A stretch of DNA of 64,000 bases from CAVQZC01 sp963718315 (lineage in GTDB: Bacteria > Actinomycetota > Thermoleophilia > Gaiellales > JAICJC01), in assembly GCA_963718315.1 (NCBI GenBank), contig CAVQZC010000013.1:186001-250000 (forward strand), written 5' to 3'. Of the stretch, positions 1-8,759 are shown in pieces (position 1 is the first letter of the stretch; every line of letters starts with the position of its first letter). The position numbers and the translations under genes were made by a program. The notes beneath the pieces are model-generated. The model was given only the letters and a program-made list of their open reading frames with translations, made no database searches and had not been told where the DNA came from.

Positions 1-26
1 ATCGGCGAAGTATGACGCCGCCGGGA

Positions 27-1268
27 TTACTCGGTGCGCAGGAAGTCCGGCGGTTCCAGCAGATCGCTGGGAGGCGGCGGAGCCACAGCCGGCCGCCCTG
101 GTGCCGGACGTGCCGGCGCCGCGCCCGGCTCGGTGAAGCCGGTCGCAACGACGGTCACCCAGATCTGTCCGGCGAGCTGTTCGTCGACGGAGGTGCCGAA
201 GATGATGTTGGTCTGGTCGTCGGCGGCCGCACGGATCACCTCGGCGGCCTCGTTGACCTCGTGCAGCGAGACGTCGGAGCCGCCGGAGATCGAGAGCAGG
301 ATGCCGCGGGCTCCGCGCACCTCGTGGTCGATCAGCGGGCTGTTGATGGCCCGGGTCGCGGCCTCGTTGGCGCGGTTGGGCCCGGTCGCCATGCCGATGC
401 CCATGATCGCCGTGCCGGCGCTCGCCATCACGGCGCGGACGTCGGCGAAGTCGAGGTTGATCAGGCCCGGCAGCGTGATCAGGTCGCAGATGCCCTGCAC
501 GCCCTGCCGTAGCACGTCGTCGGCGATCCGGAACGCCTCGACCAGCGGCGTCTGCTTCTCGAGCACCTGCAGCAGCCGGTCGTTGGGGATCACGATCACC
601 GTGTCGGCGGCAGCGCGCAGCGCCATCACCCCGGACGACGCCTGGCTCAACCGCCGGCTGCCCTCGAACGCGAACGGCGACGTCACGATGCCGACCGTGA
701 GCGCGCCCACCTCGCGCGCGATGCGTGCGACGACCGGCGCGGCACCGGTACCGGTACCCCCGCCTTCGCCCGCGGTCACGAAGACCATGTCCGATCCGCG
801 GAGCACCGTCTTGATCCGGTCGTACGAGTCCTCAGCGGCCACCCGGCCGACCTCTGGATCGGATCCAGAGCCAAGCCCCTGGGTGCGCTCGCGCCCGATG
901 TGGATCTTCACCGGCGCGTCGGACATCTGGAGCTGCTGGATGTCGGTGTTGACCGCGATGAACTCAACGCCGGCCACGTCGGCCTCGATCATGCGGTTGA
1001 TGGCGTTGCAGCCGCCGCCCCCGACGCCCACCACGCGAATCACGGCCAGGTACGGCTGGTCGGCATGAGGCAGCCGGGGCTCGCGCTCGGCCGCCGTCTC
1101 GCCGACGTCCACGAGCTGCGGGCGCTTCGGCTCCGCGGCAGGCTCACGCCGCCGCTTCGGCGGCGCCTCCGGAGCAGCCTCGCCTGGGGGCTGGGCGTCG
1201 TCCCCACCGTCCGTCGCCTTGAACAGCTGGGCGAGTGGGCCGTCGCGCATGCTATGTCGCTTTGCCAT
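27..1268 (-). CDS. ftsZ: Cell division protein FtsZ with long N-terminal extension
   Basis: Tubulin-like GTPase that forms the cytokinetic ring on the inner face of the membrane. The tubulin signature GGGTGTG lies near residues 169-175 and the T7 loop reads NLDFADVR, so polymerisation-dependent GTP hydrolysis should be intact. The ATG at 1268 is chosen because GGGGGAGGTG sits about six bases upstream; the gene overlaps the 3' end of the ParA gene by 17 bases. The GTPase fold begins only near residue 74. The first 73 residues are charged and Pro/Ala-rich, whereas most FtsZ proteins have about ten residues there. The C-terminus ends with a Pro-rich linker and a short LLEPPDFLRTE tail resembling the usual membrane-anchor-binding peptide. 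No ftsA, ftsQ or mur genes are adjacent, so this is not a standard dcw context. Confidence 0.95.
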   Translation of the reverse strand: MAKRHSMRDGPLAQLFKATDGGDDAQPPGEAAPEAPPKRRREPAAEPKRPQLVDVGETAAEREPRLPHADQPYLAVIRVVGVGGGGCNAINRMIEADVAGVEFIAVNTDIQQLQMSDAPVKIHIGRERTQGLGSGSDPEVGRVAAEDSYDRIKTVLRGSDMVFVTAGEGGGTGTGAAPVVARIAREVGALTVGIVTSPFAFEGSRRLSQASSGVMALRAAADTVIVIPNDRLLQVLEKQTPLVEAFRIADDVLRQGVQGICDLITLPGLINLDFADVRAVMASAGTAIMGIGMATGPNRANEAATRAINSPLIDHEVRGARGILLSISGGSDVSLHEVNEAAEVIRAAADDQTNIIFGTSVDEQLAGQIWVTVVATGFTEPGAAPARPAPGRPAVAPPPPSDLLEPPDFLRTE

Positions 1269-2013
1269 TGCCGAGCACCTCCCCCGCGAGGTCACGGTAC
1301 GCCTTGGCCGCCTTGCCCTTTGGATCGTACTTCAGTACCGACGTGCCCTTCACCGGCGCCTCGGCGTAGCGGACGGTCTTCCGGATCTTGGTGTCGAACA
1401 CGAGGTCGCCGAAGTTCTCCTGCAGAATCTCCACCGCCTCGCGCGAGTGCAGCGTGCGGCTGTCGAACATGGTCGGCAGGATGCCCTTGATGCGGACGTC
1501 GGGATTCAGGTTCTCGCGGATCATCGTCAGCGTGTTCTCGAGCTGGATCAGCCCGCGCAGAGACAGGTACTCGCACTGCACCGGCACGATCACCGCGTCG
1601 GCGGCGGTCAGCGCATTGATCGTCAGCAGGCCGAGGGACGGCGGCGTGTCGATCATGATGTAGTCGTAGTTGGCACGCACCGGCAGCAGGGCCTTCTGGA
1701 GCGCCCGCTCGCGCCCGATCATCGACGACAGGGCGAGCTCGGCGCCCGCCAGGTCGATGCTGGAGGCGGCCACGTCGATCTCGCAGTGCTGGATCACCTG
1801 CTCGATCGGCGTCTTGTGGACGAGCACGTCGAACATCGTGCGCTCGAGTTCCTCGGGGTCGACGCCCTGACTCATGGTCAGGTTGGACTGCGGATCGAGG
1901 TCGACCGCAAGCACGCGCTTTCCCTGCTCATGCAGCGCCACGCCCAGGTTGAGCGTGGTGGTGGTCTTCGCGACTCCACCCTTCTGGTTTGCGAGCGCGA
2001 TGACCTGACCCAC
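1252..2013 (-). CDS. ParA/Soj/MinD-family ATPase
   Basis: Walker-type ATPase of the ParA family, which positions chromosomes, plasmids or protein complexes by ATP-dependent nucleoid or membrane binding. The deviant Walker A KGGVAKTTT is near the N-terminus, followed by DLDPQSN (switch/Walker A') and DTPPSLG (Walker B). The GTG at 2013 is chosen as start because AGGAGA lies at 2021-2026, seven bases upstream; an upstream start at 2097 would add 28 unconserved residues. Length 253 residues fits Soj-type ParA. No parB or parS-like partner is visible. The overlap with ftsZ suggests coupled translation and a role tied to division or segregation. Partner and cargo cannot be told from the sequence. 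Confidence 0.9.
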   Translation of the reverse strand: MGQVIALANQKGGVAKTTTTLNLGVALHEQGKRVLAVDLDPQSNLTMSQGVDPEELERTMFDVLVHKTPIEQVIQHCEIDVAASSIDLAGAELALSSMIGRERALQKALLPVRANYDYIMIDTPPSLGLLTINALTAADAVIVPVQCEYLSLRGLIQLENTLTMIRENLNPDVRIKGILPTMFDSRTLHSREAVEILQENFGDLVFDTKIRKTVRYAEAPVKGTSVLKYDPKGKAAKAYRDLAGEVLGNGKAT

Positions 2014-2118
2014 AGCCAAATCTCCTTCGGCAATCGTTACGGTTGACCGCGGTCGAGGCGCGAGCGCCTCTGCGGCGAGAGCTATCTGCGCGTGCATCGG
2101 AGCGATGTTCGCGCCTCC

Positions 2119-3219
2119 TCAGTGTAAATCCTGCTCGCTTGACGGATTGCGGGCGAATGCAATCCGCTCCGCCGGAGCCGGATGGGATGCGGTCAGGAGG
2201 TACCACAGGCGGGGTGGCCGGAGCTCCGCCAGGTTGGCAGTTACCAGCCGCTCGAAGGCGGAGGCGAACAGCGGCCCCTCGCCGGTCAACTCGATCGCGT
2301 ACCGGTCGGCCGCCCACTCGCGGCGACGCGAATACCAGTTGCCGGCCGGGGACACCAGCGCAGACCCGATGCTCAGTCCCAGCATCAGGGCCGGCAGCGA
2401 GGTGAGGTGCCCGGCGCCGTCCGGCGCCAGCGTTTCGACCGCGACCCAGGCCCCGGCCAGCCCGATGGCCAGTGAGACGGCCGACCAGCACAGCAGCCGC
2501 CACATGTCGTGGTGCTTCTGGTGCCCGAGCTCGTGGGCCAGCACCACGCGCAGCTCGCCCAGCACCTGCTTCTCGTCCTCGACGCCCTCCGCCAAAGTGT
2601 CGCCGACGTAGACGCGGCGGGTCGGGCCCATGCCGGCGACCATCGCGTTGGACTCCGACGTCTTCTCGCTCATCAGCAGCTCGCGGACCTCGCGGATGTC
2701 GACCCCACTGCGCCGCACCAGCCCCCAAACCTCGTCGGCCACCGGCCCCTCGCCGATCGGACGGCTCTTCAGGAACAGCGGCAGCAGCAGGACCGGGAAC
2801 AGCACCGCTAGCGCCGCCGAGAGCAACAGCGCCCCGGCCCAGGCGGGGACCGGCCACCAGTGCGGGAACGCACGCTGCAGCCCGAGCACGGCCAGCCCGG
2901 CGGGAATCCCCAGCGCGAGCCCGACGGCGAGTCCCTTGGCCCGGTCGGCGAGCCAGCCGCCGACGGTCTGGCGCGACAGGCCGTTGCGGCGGCTCAACCG
3001 GTAGCGAGCGAGCCCGAACGGCAGCGAGACCAGCGTCGGCAGGACGATCAGCGCGGCCACGCAGCCCCAGCCGCCGAGCGTGCCGGCTGCCGCGACGATC
3101 GCAACCAGCACCGCCAGGCCGACGATGCCGTCGGCGACCGCCAGCCGCCGCCGTGCCTTTCCGTAGGCATGCGCCTGCCGCTGCCGGAGCGGGTCGTCGT
3201 CCGGCGGAGTCGCCGTCAT
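2119..3219 (-). CDS. M48-family zinc metalloprotease, Ste24/CAAX-protease-like
   Basis: Integral-membrane zinc endopeptidase of 366 residues. The zinc site HELGH is at residues 229-233 and the third ligand Glu is in EWAAD at 301-305, both intact. Four or five hydrophobic segments precede the catalytic domain and one or two lie between the two motifs, which is the Ste24/HtpX layout; the long N-terminal membrane part favours Ste24 over HtpX. The ATG overlaps the stop codon of the upstream acyl-CoA dehydrogenase gene by one base (TGATG), so it is probably translated from the same mRNA. Family members degrade misfolded membrane proteins or process lipidated proteins; the substrate here is unknown. 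Confidence 0.88.
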   Translation of the reverse strand: MTATPPDDDPLRQRQAHAYGKARRRLAVADGIVGLAVLVAIVAAAGTLGGWGCVAALIVLPTLVSLPFGLARYRLSRRNGLSRQTVGGWLADRAKGLAVGLALGIPAGLAVLGLQRAFPHWWPVPAWAGALLLSAALAVLFPVLLLPLFLKSRPIGEGPVADEVWGLVRRSGVDIREVRELLMSEKTSESNAMVAGMGPTRRVYVGDTLAEGVEDEKQVLGELRVVLAHELGHQKHHDMWRLLCWSAVSLAIGLAGAWVAVETLAPDGAGHLTSLPALMLGLSIGSALVSPAGNWYSRRREWAADRYAIELTGEGPLFASAFERLVTANLAELRPPRLWYLLTASHPAPAERIAFARNPSSEQDLH

Positions 3220-4364
3220 CAGCGCAGGCCGCGGAGCAGCTCGCGGGCGATCACGATCCGCTGGATCTGGTTCGTGCCCTCGTAGATCTGCGTGATCTTG
3301 GCGTCGCGCATCATCCGCTCGACCGGGTACTCCTCGATGTAGCCGTACCCGCCCAGGATCTGCACGGCGTCCGTGGTCACGGCCATCGCAGAGTCCGAGC
3401 ACATCAGCTTGGCCATGGCGGCGGCCCGCGTCAGCTCGGAGCCGTCGACCCCGGCGTCCAGCATGGCGCCGACGTCGTAGAGCAGACCGCGGCTGGCCGT
3501 CACCTTCGTGTCCATGTCGGCGAGCATCAGCTGGATCGCCTGCAGGTCGGCGATCGGCTTGCCGAAGGCAACCCGCTCGGTGGCATAGCGCGCCGCGTAG
3601 TCGAGGGCGGCCTGGGCGATCCCCAGCGCCTGCGCAGCGATTCCCGGCCGGGAGCGGTCGAGCACGCGCATGGCGATCCGGAAGCCGCCGCCCTCCTCGC
3701 CGATCAGCGCGCCGGCAGGAACCCGGCAGCCGTCGAACTGCAGCTCGCCCGTGGTCGAGCCCTTGATGCCCATCTTGGGCTCGATCCGGGATACCGAGAA
3801 CCCGGGAGCGTCCTGCTCGACCATGAACGCCGAGATCCCGGCGTCGCTCTTGGCAAAGACGACGTAGGTGTGTGCCACCCCGGCGTTGGTGATGAACCGC
3901 TTGGAGCCCTCGATCACCCACTCGTCGCCCTCGCGGCGGTACGACGTGCGCATCGCCTGCGCGTCGGAGCCCGAGCCCGCCTCGGTCAGCGCGTAGGCGC
4001 CGATCCATTCGCCGCTCGCCCACTTCGGGAGGTAGCGGCTCTTCTGCTCCTCCGAGCCGGCCAGATCGATCGCGGTCGCCCCCAGCGCCTGCACCGAGAG
4101 CACGAGCCCGACGGTGGCGTCGGCCCAGCACAGCTCTTCGACGGCCCGCAGGAACGTCAGGTACCCGGTGCCGGTGCCGCCGTACTCGGGTTTGAAGGCC
4201 AGCGCGAACACGTCGTTGTCGCGCAGCAGCTGGACGGCGGCCCAGGGAAACTCCGCCTTCTTGTCGACCTCGGCGGCGTGCGGCGCGATCTTCTCCCGCG
4301 CCAGCGTCCTGACGGCCTCGACCAGCAGCTCCTGCTCCTCGGTCTGCGGATGGCGAACGCTCAT
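3219..4364 (-). CDS. Acyl-CoA dehydrogenase
   Basis: FAD-dependent alpha,beta-dehydrogenation of an acyl-CoA in the cytoplasm, passing electrons to ETF. The 381-residue length is standard. The family motifs YALTEAGSGSDA (FAD/substrate loop) near residue 125 and the C-terminal QILGGYGY and IYEGTNQIQR are present; the Glu of YEGT is the usual catalytic base of short/medium-chain enzymes. The start overlaps the stop of the upstream M24 peptidase gene by four bases (ATGA), and its own stop overlaps the M48 gene, so the three form one operon. Chain-length or branched-chain preference cannot be read from the sequence. Confidence 0.94.
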   Translation of the reverse strand: MSVRHPQTEEQELLVEAVRTLAREKIAPHAAEVDKKAEFPWAAVQLLRDNDVFALAFKPEYGGTGTGYLTFLRAVEELCWADATVGLVLSVQALGATAIDLAGSEEQKSRYLPKWASGEWIGAYALTEAGSGSDAQAMRTSYRREGDEWVIEGSKRFITNAGVAHTYVVFAKSDAGISAFMVEQDAPGFSVSRIEPKMGIKGSTTGELQFDGCRVPAGALIGEEGGGFRIAMRVLDRSRPGIAAQALGIAQAALDYAARYATERVAFGKPIADLQAIQLMLADMDTKVTASRGLLYDVGAMLDAGVDGSELTRAAAMAKLMCSDSAMAVTTDAVQILGGYGYIEEYPVERMMRDAKITQIYEGTNQIQRIVIARELLRGLR

Positions 4365-5542
4365 GCCTCGATCAGCTCCTCGGGGGCGGTGGTGATGGTC
4401 TCGTAGCCGTCGGCGGTGACGGCGTACATGTTCTCGATTCCGACGGCGCCGCGCCCGGGGAACACGAACTTGGGCTCGATCGCAACCACGTGCCCCGGCT
4501 CGAGTGGAGCGTCGAACCCCGGCGCCAGCACCGGCATCTCGTCGATCTCCATCCCCACCCCGTGGCCGAGGAAGCGGACGCGGCCGCTGCCGTGGCCCAT
4601 GAAGTGTTCGCCCAGGCCGGCCTCGCCGGCCATCCGCTCGGCCAGGTCGAACAGGCTGCTGGGGGTCGACCCCGGGCGCAGCTGCTGCTCGACGGCGCGC
4701 AGGATCTCGGCAGCCACGTCGTGCGCCGCGCGCAGGTCGTCGGCCAGCGGGCCGACCGAGAACGTCCGCGTCTGGTCGGCCAGGTACCCGTCGTGCCCGC
4801 CGACCAGGTCGACGATCACGGGATCTCCGGCGGTCAGCACGTGGCCGTTGGGACCCTTGCCCAGCACCGGGTTCGGACCGGGGCCGCAGAGCGGCGAGTC
4901 GGAGTACCCGGGGACGGCGCCGCTGGGCCCGGCCAGCACCTGGCCGTAGTGCATCTCCTGGTTGAAGCCGCGGAACCGCAGCTGGCCCTGGTGGCCGGCC
5001 TCGCGCAGCACACGCTCAACCTCAAGCTGAACCTTAGACTCGGAGATACCGACCTCCAGCAGCCCAGGCACCGCCTCGGCCGCCGCCCGCACCTGGGTCG
5101 CAGCGCCGCGCATCCGCTCCAGCTCCCACTCGCTCTTCACCGCCCGGACGTCCCGCATCGCCCGCGAGCAGTCGCCCAGCCGATAGCCCTCCAGGCGGCG
5201 GGCGTAGCCGAGGTACCGGCCGGCCGGCAGCACGTCGAGCTCCATGCCGACCGCGGAGCCGGGTGCCACGCCCGCCCTCCCCAGCGCGGCCGGGAGGTCG
5301 CCCAGCGAGCTCAGCGGCTCGATCGCCGACAACGGGGACTCACGCTGCGCGCGCTCCAGCGTGCGGCGGACGAGCAGGATGGGCTCGCCCGCCAGCGGCA
5401 CCACCAGGTGCGCCTGCTGGTTCGTCCCCGACAGATACGCGAGGTCGGTGCTCTGCACGACGATCGCGGCGTCCAACCCGTCTGCCTCGAGCTCGGCGCG
5501 AAATGCGGACATGCGCCGCTCGATCTCAGCCGCCGGGATCAC
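4361..5542 (-). CDS. M24-family metallopeptidase (Xaa-Pro aminopeptidase/creatinase fold)
   Basis: Cytoplasmic pita-bread metalloenzyme removing N-terminal residues, often before proline. The N-terminal half is a creatinase-type domain. The catalytic half has all five metal ligands: Asp in IVDLVG, Asp in ADQTRTF, His in GHGVG, Glu in VVAIEPK and Glu in GIENMY. The start is uncertain: GTG 5542 gives the expected N-terminal helix but has no clear ribosome site, and ATG 5512 is an alternative. It is divergent from the amidohydrolase gene with only 20 bases between the two start codons, which suggests leaderless transcripts. First gene of the operon with acyl-CoA dehydrogenase and the M48 protease. 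Confidence 0.9.
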   Translation of the reverse strand: MIPAAEIERRMSAFRAELEADGLDAAIVVQSTDLAYLSGTNQQAHLVVPLAGEPILLVRRTLERAQRESPLSAIEPLSSLGDLPAALGRAGVAPGSAVGMELDVLPAGRYLGYARRLEGYRLGDCSRAMRDVRAVKSEWELERMRGAATQVRAAAEAVPGLLEVGISESKVQLEVERVLREAGHQGQLRFRGFNQEMHYGQVLAGPSGAVPGYSDSPLCGPGPNPVLGKGPNGHVLTAGDPVIVDLVGGHDGYLADQTRTFSVGPLADDLRAAHDVAAEILRAVEQQLRPGSTPSSLFDLAERMAGEAGLGEHFMGHGSGRVRFLGHGVGMEIDEMPVLAPGFDAPLEPGHVVAIEPKFVFPGRGAVGIENMYAVTADGYETITTAPEELIEA

Positions 5543-5562
5543 GGTGGTTACGATAGCCGTCC

Positions 5563-7038
5563 GTGCTTCTGCACAACGGCCCGATCTACACCATGGATCC
5601 CCGGCTCCCGCGGGTCGCCGCACTGGCCGTTGCCGACGAGAAGATCGCCGGCGGCGTCGACGTCCGCGAGGGCGAGGTCGACACGGTGGGGCACGAGCGT
5701 GTCGACCTCGACGGCCGCTGCGTGCTGCCCGGGTTCACCGACAGCCACATCCACTTCCTGATGTGGGCGTTGGGGCGGGCACAGCTCGACCTGCACGGCT
5801 GCGCCAGCCGCGGCGAGGCGGTACGCCGGGTCGGGGAGCACCTCGGCGACGGGTGGCTGCTCGGGTTTGGGTGGCTGGATGCGGAGTGGGCCGACGGCCC
5901 ACCCACGGTGGCATCGCTGGACGAGGTGACCGGCGACCGGCCGGCCGCGCTGTGGGCGCACGACCACCACACCCTGTGGGTCAACTCGGCCGCGCTCGCC
6001 GCCGCCGGGGCTCCGCCTCGCGAGGGGCCGCTCCAGGAGTGGGAGGCGTTCCGCTTCCCGCTGCCCGAGCCCTCGGGCCCAGAGCGCACGAAGGCCGTCC
6101 GCGAGGCGATGGCCGAGGCGAACGGCCGCGGCGTCGTCGCCGTGCACGACTTCCAGGCCACCGGCGGGCGAGAGGTGTGGCAGCGGCTGGACGCCGACCG
6201 CCGCCTCAACCTGCGCGTGCGGGCGTCCTTCCCGCTCAGCCTGCTGGACGCCGCGCTGGAGCTCGAGCTCCGCACCGGCTTTGGCAGCGACCTGCTCCGC
6301 GTCGGCCCCGCCAAGGCGTTCATGGACGGGACGCTGGGATCGCGGACGGCGTGGATGCTCGACGGCTCGGGCGATCAGCTGCTGAGCGAGGACGAGCTCG
6401 CCGAGGCCGTCGAGCGTGCGGCCCGCGGCGGGCTGGGGGTCGCGGTGCACGCGATCGGCGACGGGGCGAATCGTGCGGCTCTGAATGCATTTGCCCGCAC
6501 CCGGCACATCTGGGAGGACGCGCTGGTGCGGCCCCGGATCGAGCACGCCCAGTGCGTGGCGGAGGCCGACGTCGCCCGCTTCGCCGAGCTGGGGGTGATC
6601 GCCTCGATGCAGCCGACCATGCTGCACTCCGACCGCGACCTGGCCGACGAGCGGTGGCCGGCGATCACCAGCCAGGTCTACCGCTGGCGCGATCTGCTGG
6701 ACGCCGGCGCCCACGTCATCTTCGGGTCGGACGCGCCGATCGAGGAGGTGGCGCCGCTGCGGTCGATCGAGGCTGCGGTGCACCGCACGCTGGACGAGCG
6801 CCCCGCCTGGCACGCCGACCAGGCGCTGTCCGTTGCCGACGCCGTGCTCGGCCACACGGCGGCCGCGGCATACGCGTGCGGCGACGAGCGTTGGCGCGGC
6901 TGTCTGCTCCCCGGCTACGCCGCCGACCTGGTCGTGCTCGACACGGACATCGTCGAGCATCCCGACCGGATCGGCAGCACGTCGGTGGTCGCAACCATGC
7001 TGGCAGGGCGCTGGGTGTATGGCCGCCCACCTTGGTGA
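5563..7038 (+). CDS. Amidohydrolase family 3 protein (YtcJ-like)
   Basis: Metal-dependent hydrolase of the amidohydrolase superfamily, about 490 residues, with the long insert typical of the YtcJ/amidohydrolase_3 group. The first metal ligands are in DSHIHF (His62 and His64), a second histidine pair is in AHDHHTLW, and the terminal metal/catalytic Asp is in FGSDAPIEEV. The start is GTG (5563), followed by LLHNGPIYTMD, which is the normal beginning of the beta-sandwich domain. No ribosome site is visible, consistent with a leaderless mRNA. Enzymes of this group act on N-acyl, formamide or exoenzyme-like amide substrates; the substrate here is unknown. It is probably cytoplasmic, since no signal peptide is seen. 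Confidence 0.87.
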   Translation: MLLHNGPIYTMDPRLPRVAALAVADEKIAGGVDVREGEVDTVGHERVDLDGRCVLPGFTDSHIHFLMWALGRAQLDLHGCASRGEAVRRVGEHLGDGWLLGFGWLDAEWADGPPTVASLDEVTGDRPAALWAHDHHTLWVNSAALAAAGAPPREGPLQEWEAFRFPLPEPSGPERTKAVREAMAEANGRGVVAVHDFQATGGREVWQRLDADRRLNLRVRASFPLSLLDAALELELRTGFGSDLLRVGPAKAFMDGTLGSRTAWMLDGSGDQLLSEDELAEAVERAARGGLGVAVHAIGDGANRAALNAFARTRHIWEDALVRPRIEHAQCVAEADVARFAELGVIASMQPTMLHSDRDLADERWPAITSQVYRWRDLLDAGAHVIFGSDAPIEEVAPLRSIEAAVHRTLDERPAWHADQALSVADAVLGHTAAAAYACGDERWRGCLLPGYAADLVVLDTDIVEHPDRIGSTSVVATMLAGRWVYGRPPW

Positions 7039-7095
7039 GGAATGCTTACACGAAGCCCATGAGCCGCTGACAAAGCGGGCGTAGCTTCTCGCGCC

Positions 7096-8127
7096 ATGGG
7101 TCGAGACCTGGCTAGCCCCGTGCTGTGGGAGGCATCCGCGGCTCGCTCGCGACGCGGTCGTGAGGCGATCCGGCGACGCCAGCGCACCATGCGCCTGAGC
7201 GTGCCGCTCGTCCTCGCGGCTGCCACCGCGAGCGTCGGAACGCCGGCCTACGCGGCCGGCGCGAAGGAGCGGTCATCCGCCCGGGCGCGAGCCCGCGTGG
7301 CGGCCGGCGAGATCCTTCGCGCCGGCTCGACCGGCCCCGGCGTCATCCGCGTCCAGCGCCTGCTGGGGCTGCGCGTGACCGGGCGCTTCGACCGAGCCAC
7401 GCTGGAGGCCGTCCGCCACTTCCAGGGCGAGCACCACCTGCTGGTGGACGGCCAGGTCGGCCCGCACACGTGGGCCGCGCTGCTCGCCGAGAACGGCGGG
7501 TTCGTAGGCGAGCTGGTGTTGTCGTTCGGGAGCCGCGGCCCGGCAGTGGCGGCGATGCAGCGGGCGCTGCACGTCACCGCCGACGGCGACTTCGGGCCGA
7601 TCACCCTGCACGCCGTGAAGGCGTTCCAGCGATCGCACGGACTGGTCGTCGACGGTCAGGCCGGGCAGCACACGCTGGCAGCGCTCCACCTCGACCTCAG
7701 CGGCGTGGCGGTCCCCCAGCACTCGCACACCACGCACCGGCACGTTCGCCACCGGACGCACACGGTCACCGCCGGCCTCGGCGAGCGAGCCGCCGAGCTG
7801 GCCCACCACTACCTCGGCGTGCGCTACGTCTGGGGCGGCGAGAGCACGGCCGGCTTCGACTGCTCGGGCCTCGTCCAGTTCGTCTACGCGCAGCTCGGAG
7901 TGAGCATCCCCCGCACCACCTACGAGCAGTTCAACGCCGGCGCGCACATCAGCAGAGCCGACCTGCGCCCCGGCGACCTCGTGTTCTTCGACCACATCGG
8001 CCACGTCGGCATCTACATCGGCGGCGGGCGCTTCATCCACGCTCCGCACACGGGCACCGTCGTCGAGATCGGGATGCTGACCGGCTGGTACGCCGAGATG
8101 TACGACGGCGCCGTGCGCGTCTCGTAA
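7096..8127 (+). CDS. Exported peptidoglycan hydrolase: two PG-binding domains plus NlpC/P60
   Basis: Cell-wall endopeptidase expected to cut the peptide stem of peptidoglycan outside the membrane. After a basic N-terminus there is a signal-like segment (residues 33-54, ending PAYAAG). Two PG_binding_1 repeats follow (about 75-130 and 142-198), then a His-rich linker (His-Thr rich, 207-224) and an NlpC/P60 domain (229-343). The catalytic triad is Cys256 in DCSGL, His303 in GHVGIY and His315. The 31 residues before the hydrophobic stretch make the n-region long; the Met at residue 32 (TMRLSVPL) could be the true start. The His-rich linker may bind metal, which is speculation. Confidence 0.9.
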   Translation: MGRDLASPVLWEASAARSRRGREAIRRRQRTMRLSVPLVLAAATASVGTPAYAAGAKERSSARARARVAAGEILRAGSTGPGVIRVQRLLGLRVTGRFDRATLEAVRHFQGEHHLLVDGQVGPHTWAALLAENGGFVGELVLSFGSRGPAVAAMQRALHVTADGDFGPITLHAVKAFQRSHGLVVDGQAGQHTLAALHLDLSGVAVPQHSHTTHRHVRHRTHTVTAGLGERAAELAHHYLGVRYVWGGESTAGFDCSGLVQFVYAQLGVSIPRTTYEQFNAGAHISRADLRPGDLVFFDHIGHVGIYIGGGRFIHAPHTGTVVEIGMLTGWYAEMYDGAVRVS

Positions 8128-8149
8128 CCTCCCTGGGCTACCCCAGAGG
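8128..8149. terminator. Possible hairpin terminator between convergent genes
   Basis: An imperfect inverted repeat, CCTC(CC)TGGG-CTAC-CCCAGAGG with a two-base bulge, lies right at the convergent ends of the NlpC/P60 gene and the next secreted-protein gene, and includes that gene's stop codon. There is no T-run, as is usual in high-GC actinobacteria. Only the symmetry and the position support it. Confidence 0.35.
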
Positions 8150-8710
8150 CGTCGCCAGAGGTCGGGATGATCCGTGGCTGACCACGTGGGCGCCCTTCGG
8201 AGCGGCAGCCGCCGGGATCAGGTACCCGCGCACCACCACGTAGCTCCAGACGAAGCCCGTGGTACCGAAGTCGAGCTGCGTACCCGGCGGCAGAATCGCC
8301 TCGGATCCGAGGTCATCCTGAAAGGTCTGAGTCGTGGACGCCCCTGACGCCCACTCGTTGGCCCAGGTCGACCCTCCACAGCCCGGCCCCGACGTGAGCG
8401 TCGCATCCCCGCTGGACTGGGAGGTGAACTGGAAGTTGAAGGTCGCGTTCTTCAGTACCAGGGCCTCACCCGCCGGGACCGTGTACATGGCGAAGCAGTT
8501 GTTGGTGCCCCCCTGCGCAATCACGACCGCGCTTGCCGGATCGGACTCGGCGGCCAGCAGTTGATGGGCCTTGGTGACGCTGGCGATGCGCGTCCCGTTG
8601 TCGCTGATCCGGACGAGCGCCGGCACGGCGCTGAGCGCGCCGGTCGGCACCAGCAGCACTCCGACCGCAAGCCCGACCGACAGGCATGCAACAGCAGTTG
8701 CTCGTGACAT
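8138..8710 (-). CDS. Secreted hypothetical protein
   Basis: 190 residues starting with a clear Sec signal peptide (about residues 1-28, hydrophobic VACLSVGLAVGVLLV, then a small-residue cleavage region). The mature part is rich in Ser, Thr and Gly, with two cysteines (in NNCFAMY and GPGCGG) that could form a disulfide, and a predicted beta-strand pattern. The ATG at 8710 has a GGGGAGAGGG ribosome site just upstream. I do not recognise a family. It is convergent with the peptidoglycan hydrolase gene and follows the TPR-like gene on the same strand with a 49-base gap, so it may be co-transcribed with it. Confidence 0.75.
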   Translation of the reverse strand: MSRATAVACLSVGLAVGVLLVPTGALSAVPALVRISDNGTRIASVTKAHQLLAAESDPASAVVIAQGGTNNCFAMYTVPAGEALVLKNATFNFQFTSQSSGDATLTSGPGCGGSTWANEWASGASTTQTFQDDLGSEAILPPGTQLDFGTTGFVWSYVVVRGYLIPAAAAPKGAHVVSHGSSRPLATPLG

Positions 8711-8759
8711 GACCCTCTCCCCTCGTCGACCCGCCCCGCGCGGGTGCTGTTCCGCGATT

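Noticed and set aside
34..1068. Long plus-strand open frame opposite ftsZ
   Set aside because: It is a mirror of the ftsZ coding strand in high-GC DNA. The product has no recognisable domain and the opposite frame is a clear FtsZ.
2472..4406. 644-codon plus-strand open frame over the M48 and acyl-CoA dehydrogenase genes
   Set aside because: Arg/Pro/Ala-rich low-complexity translation; the minus strand carries two well-conserved enzymes.
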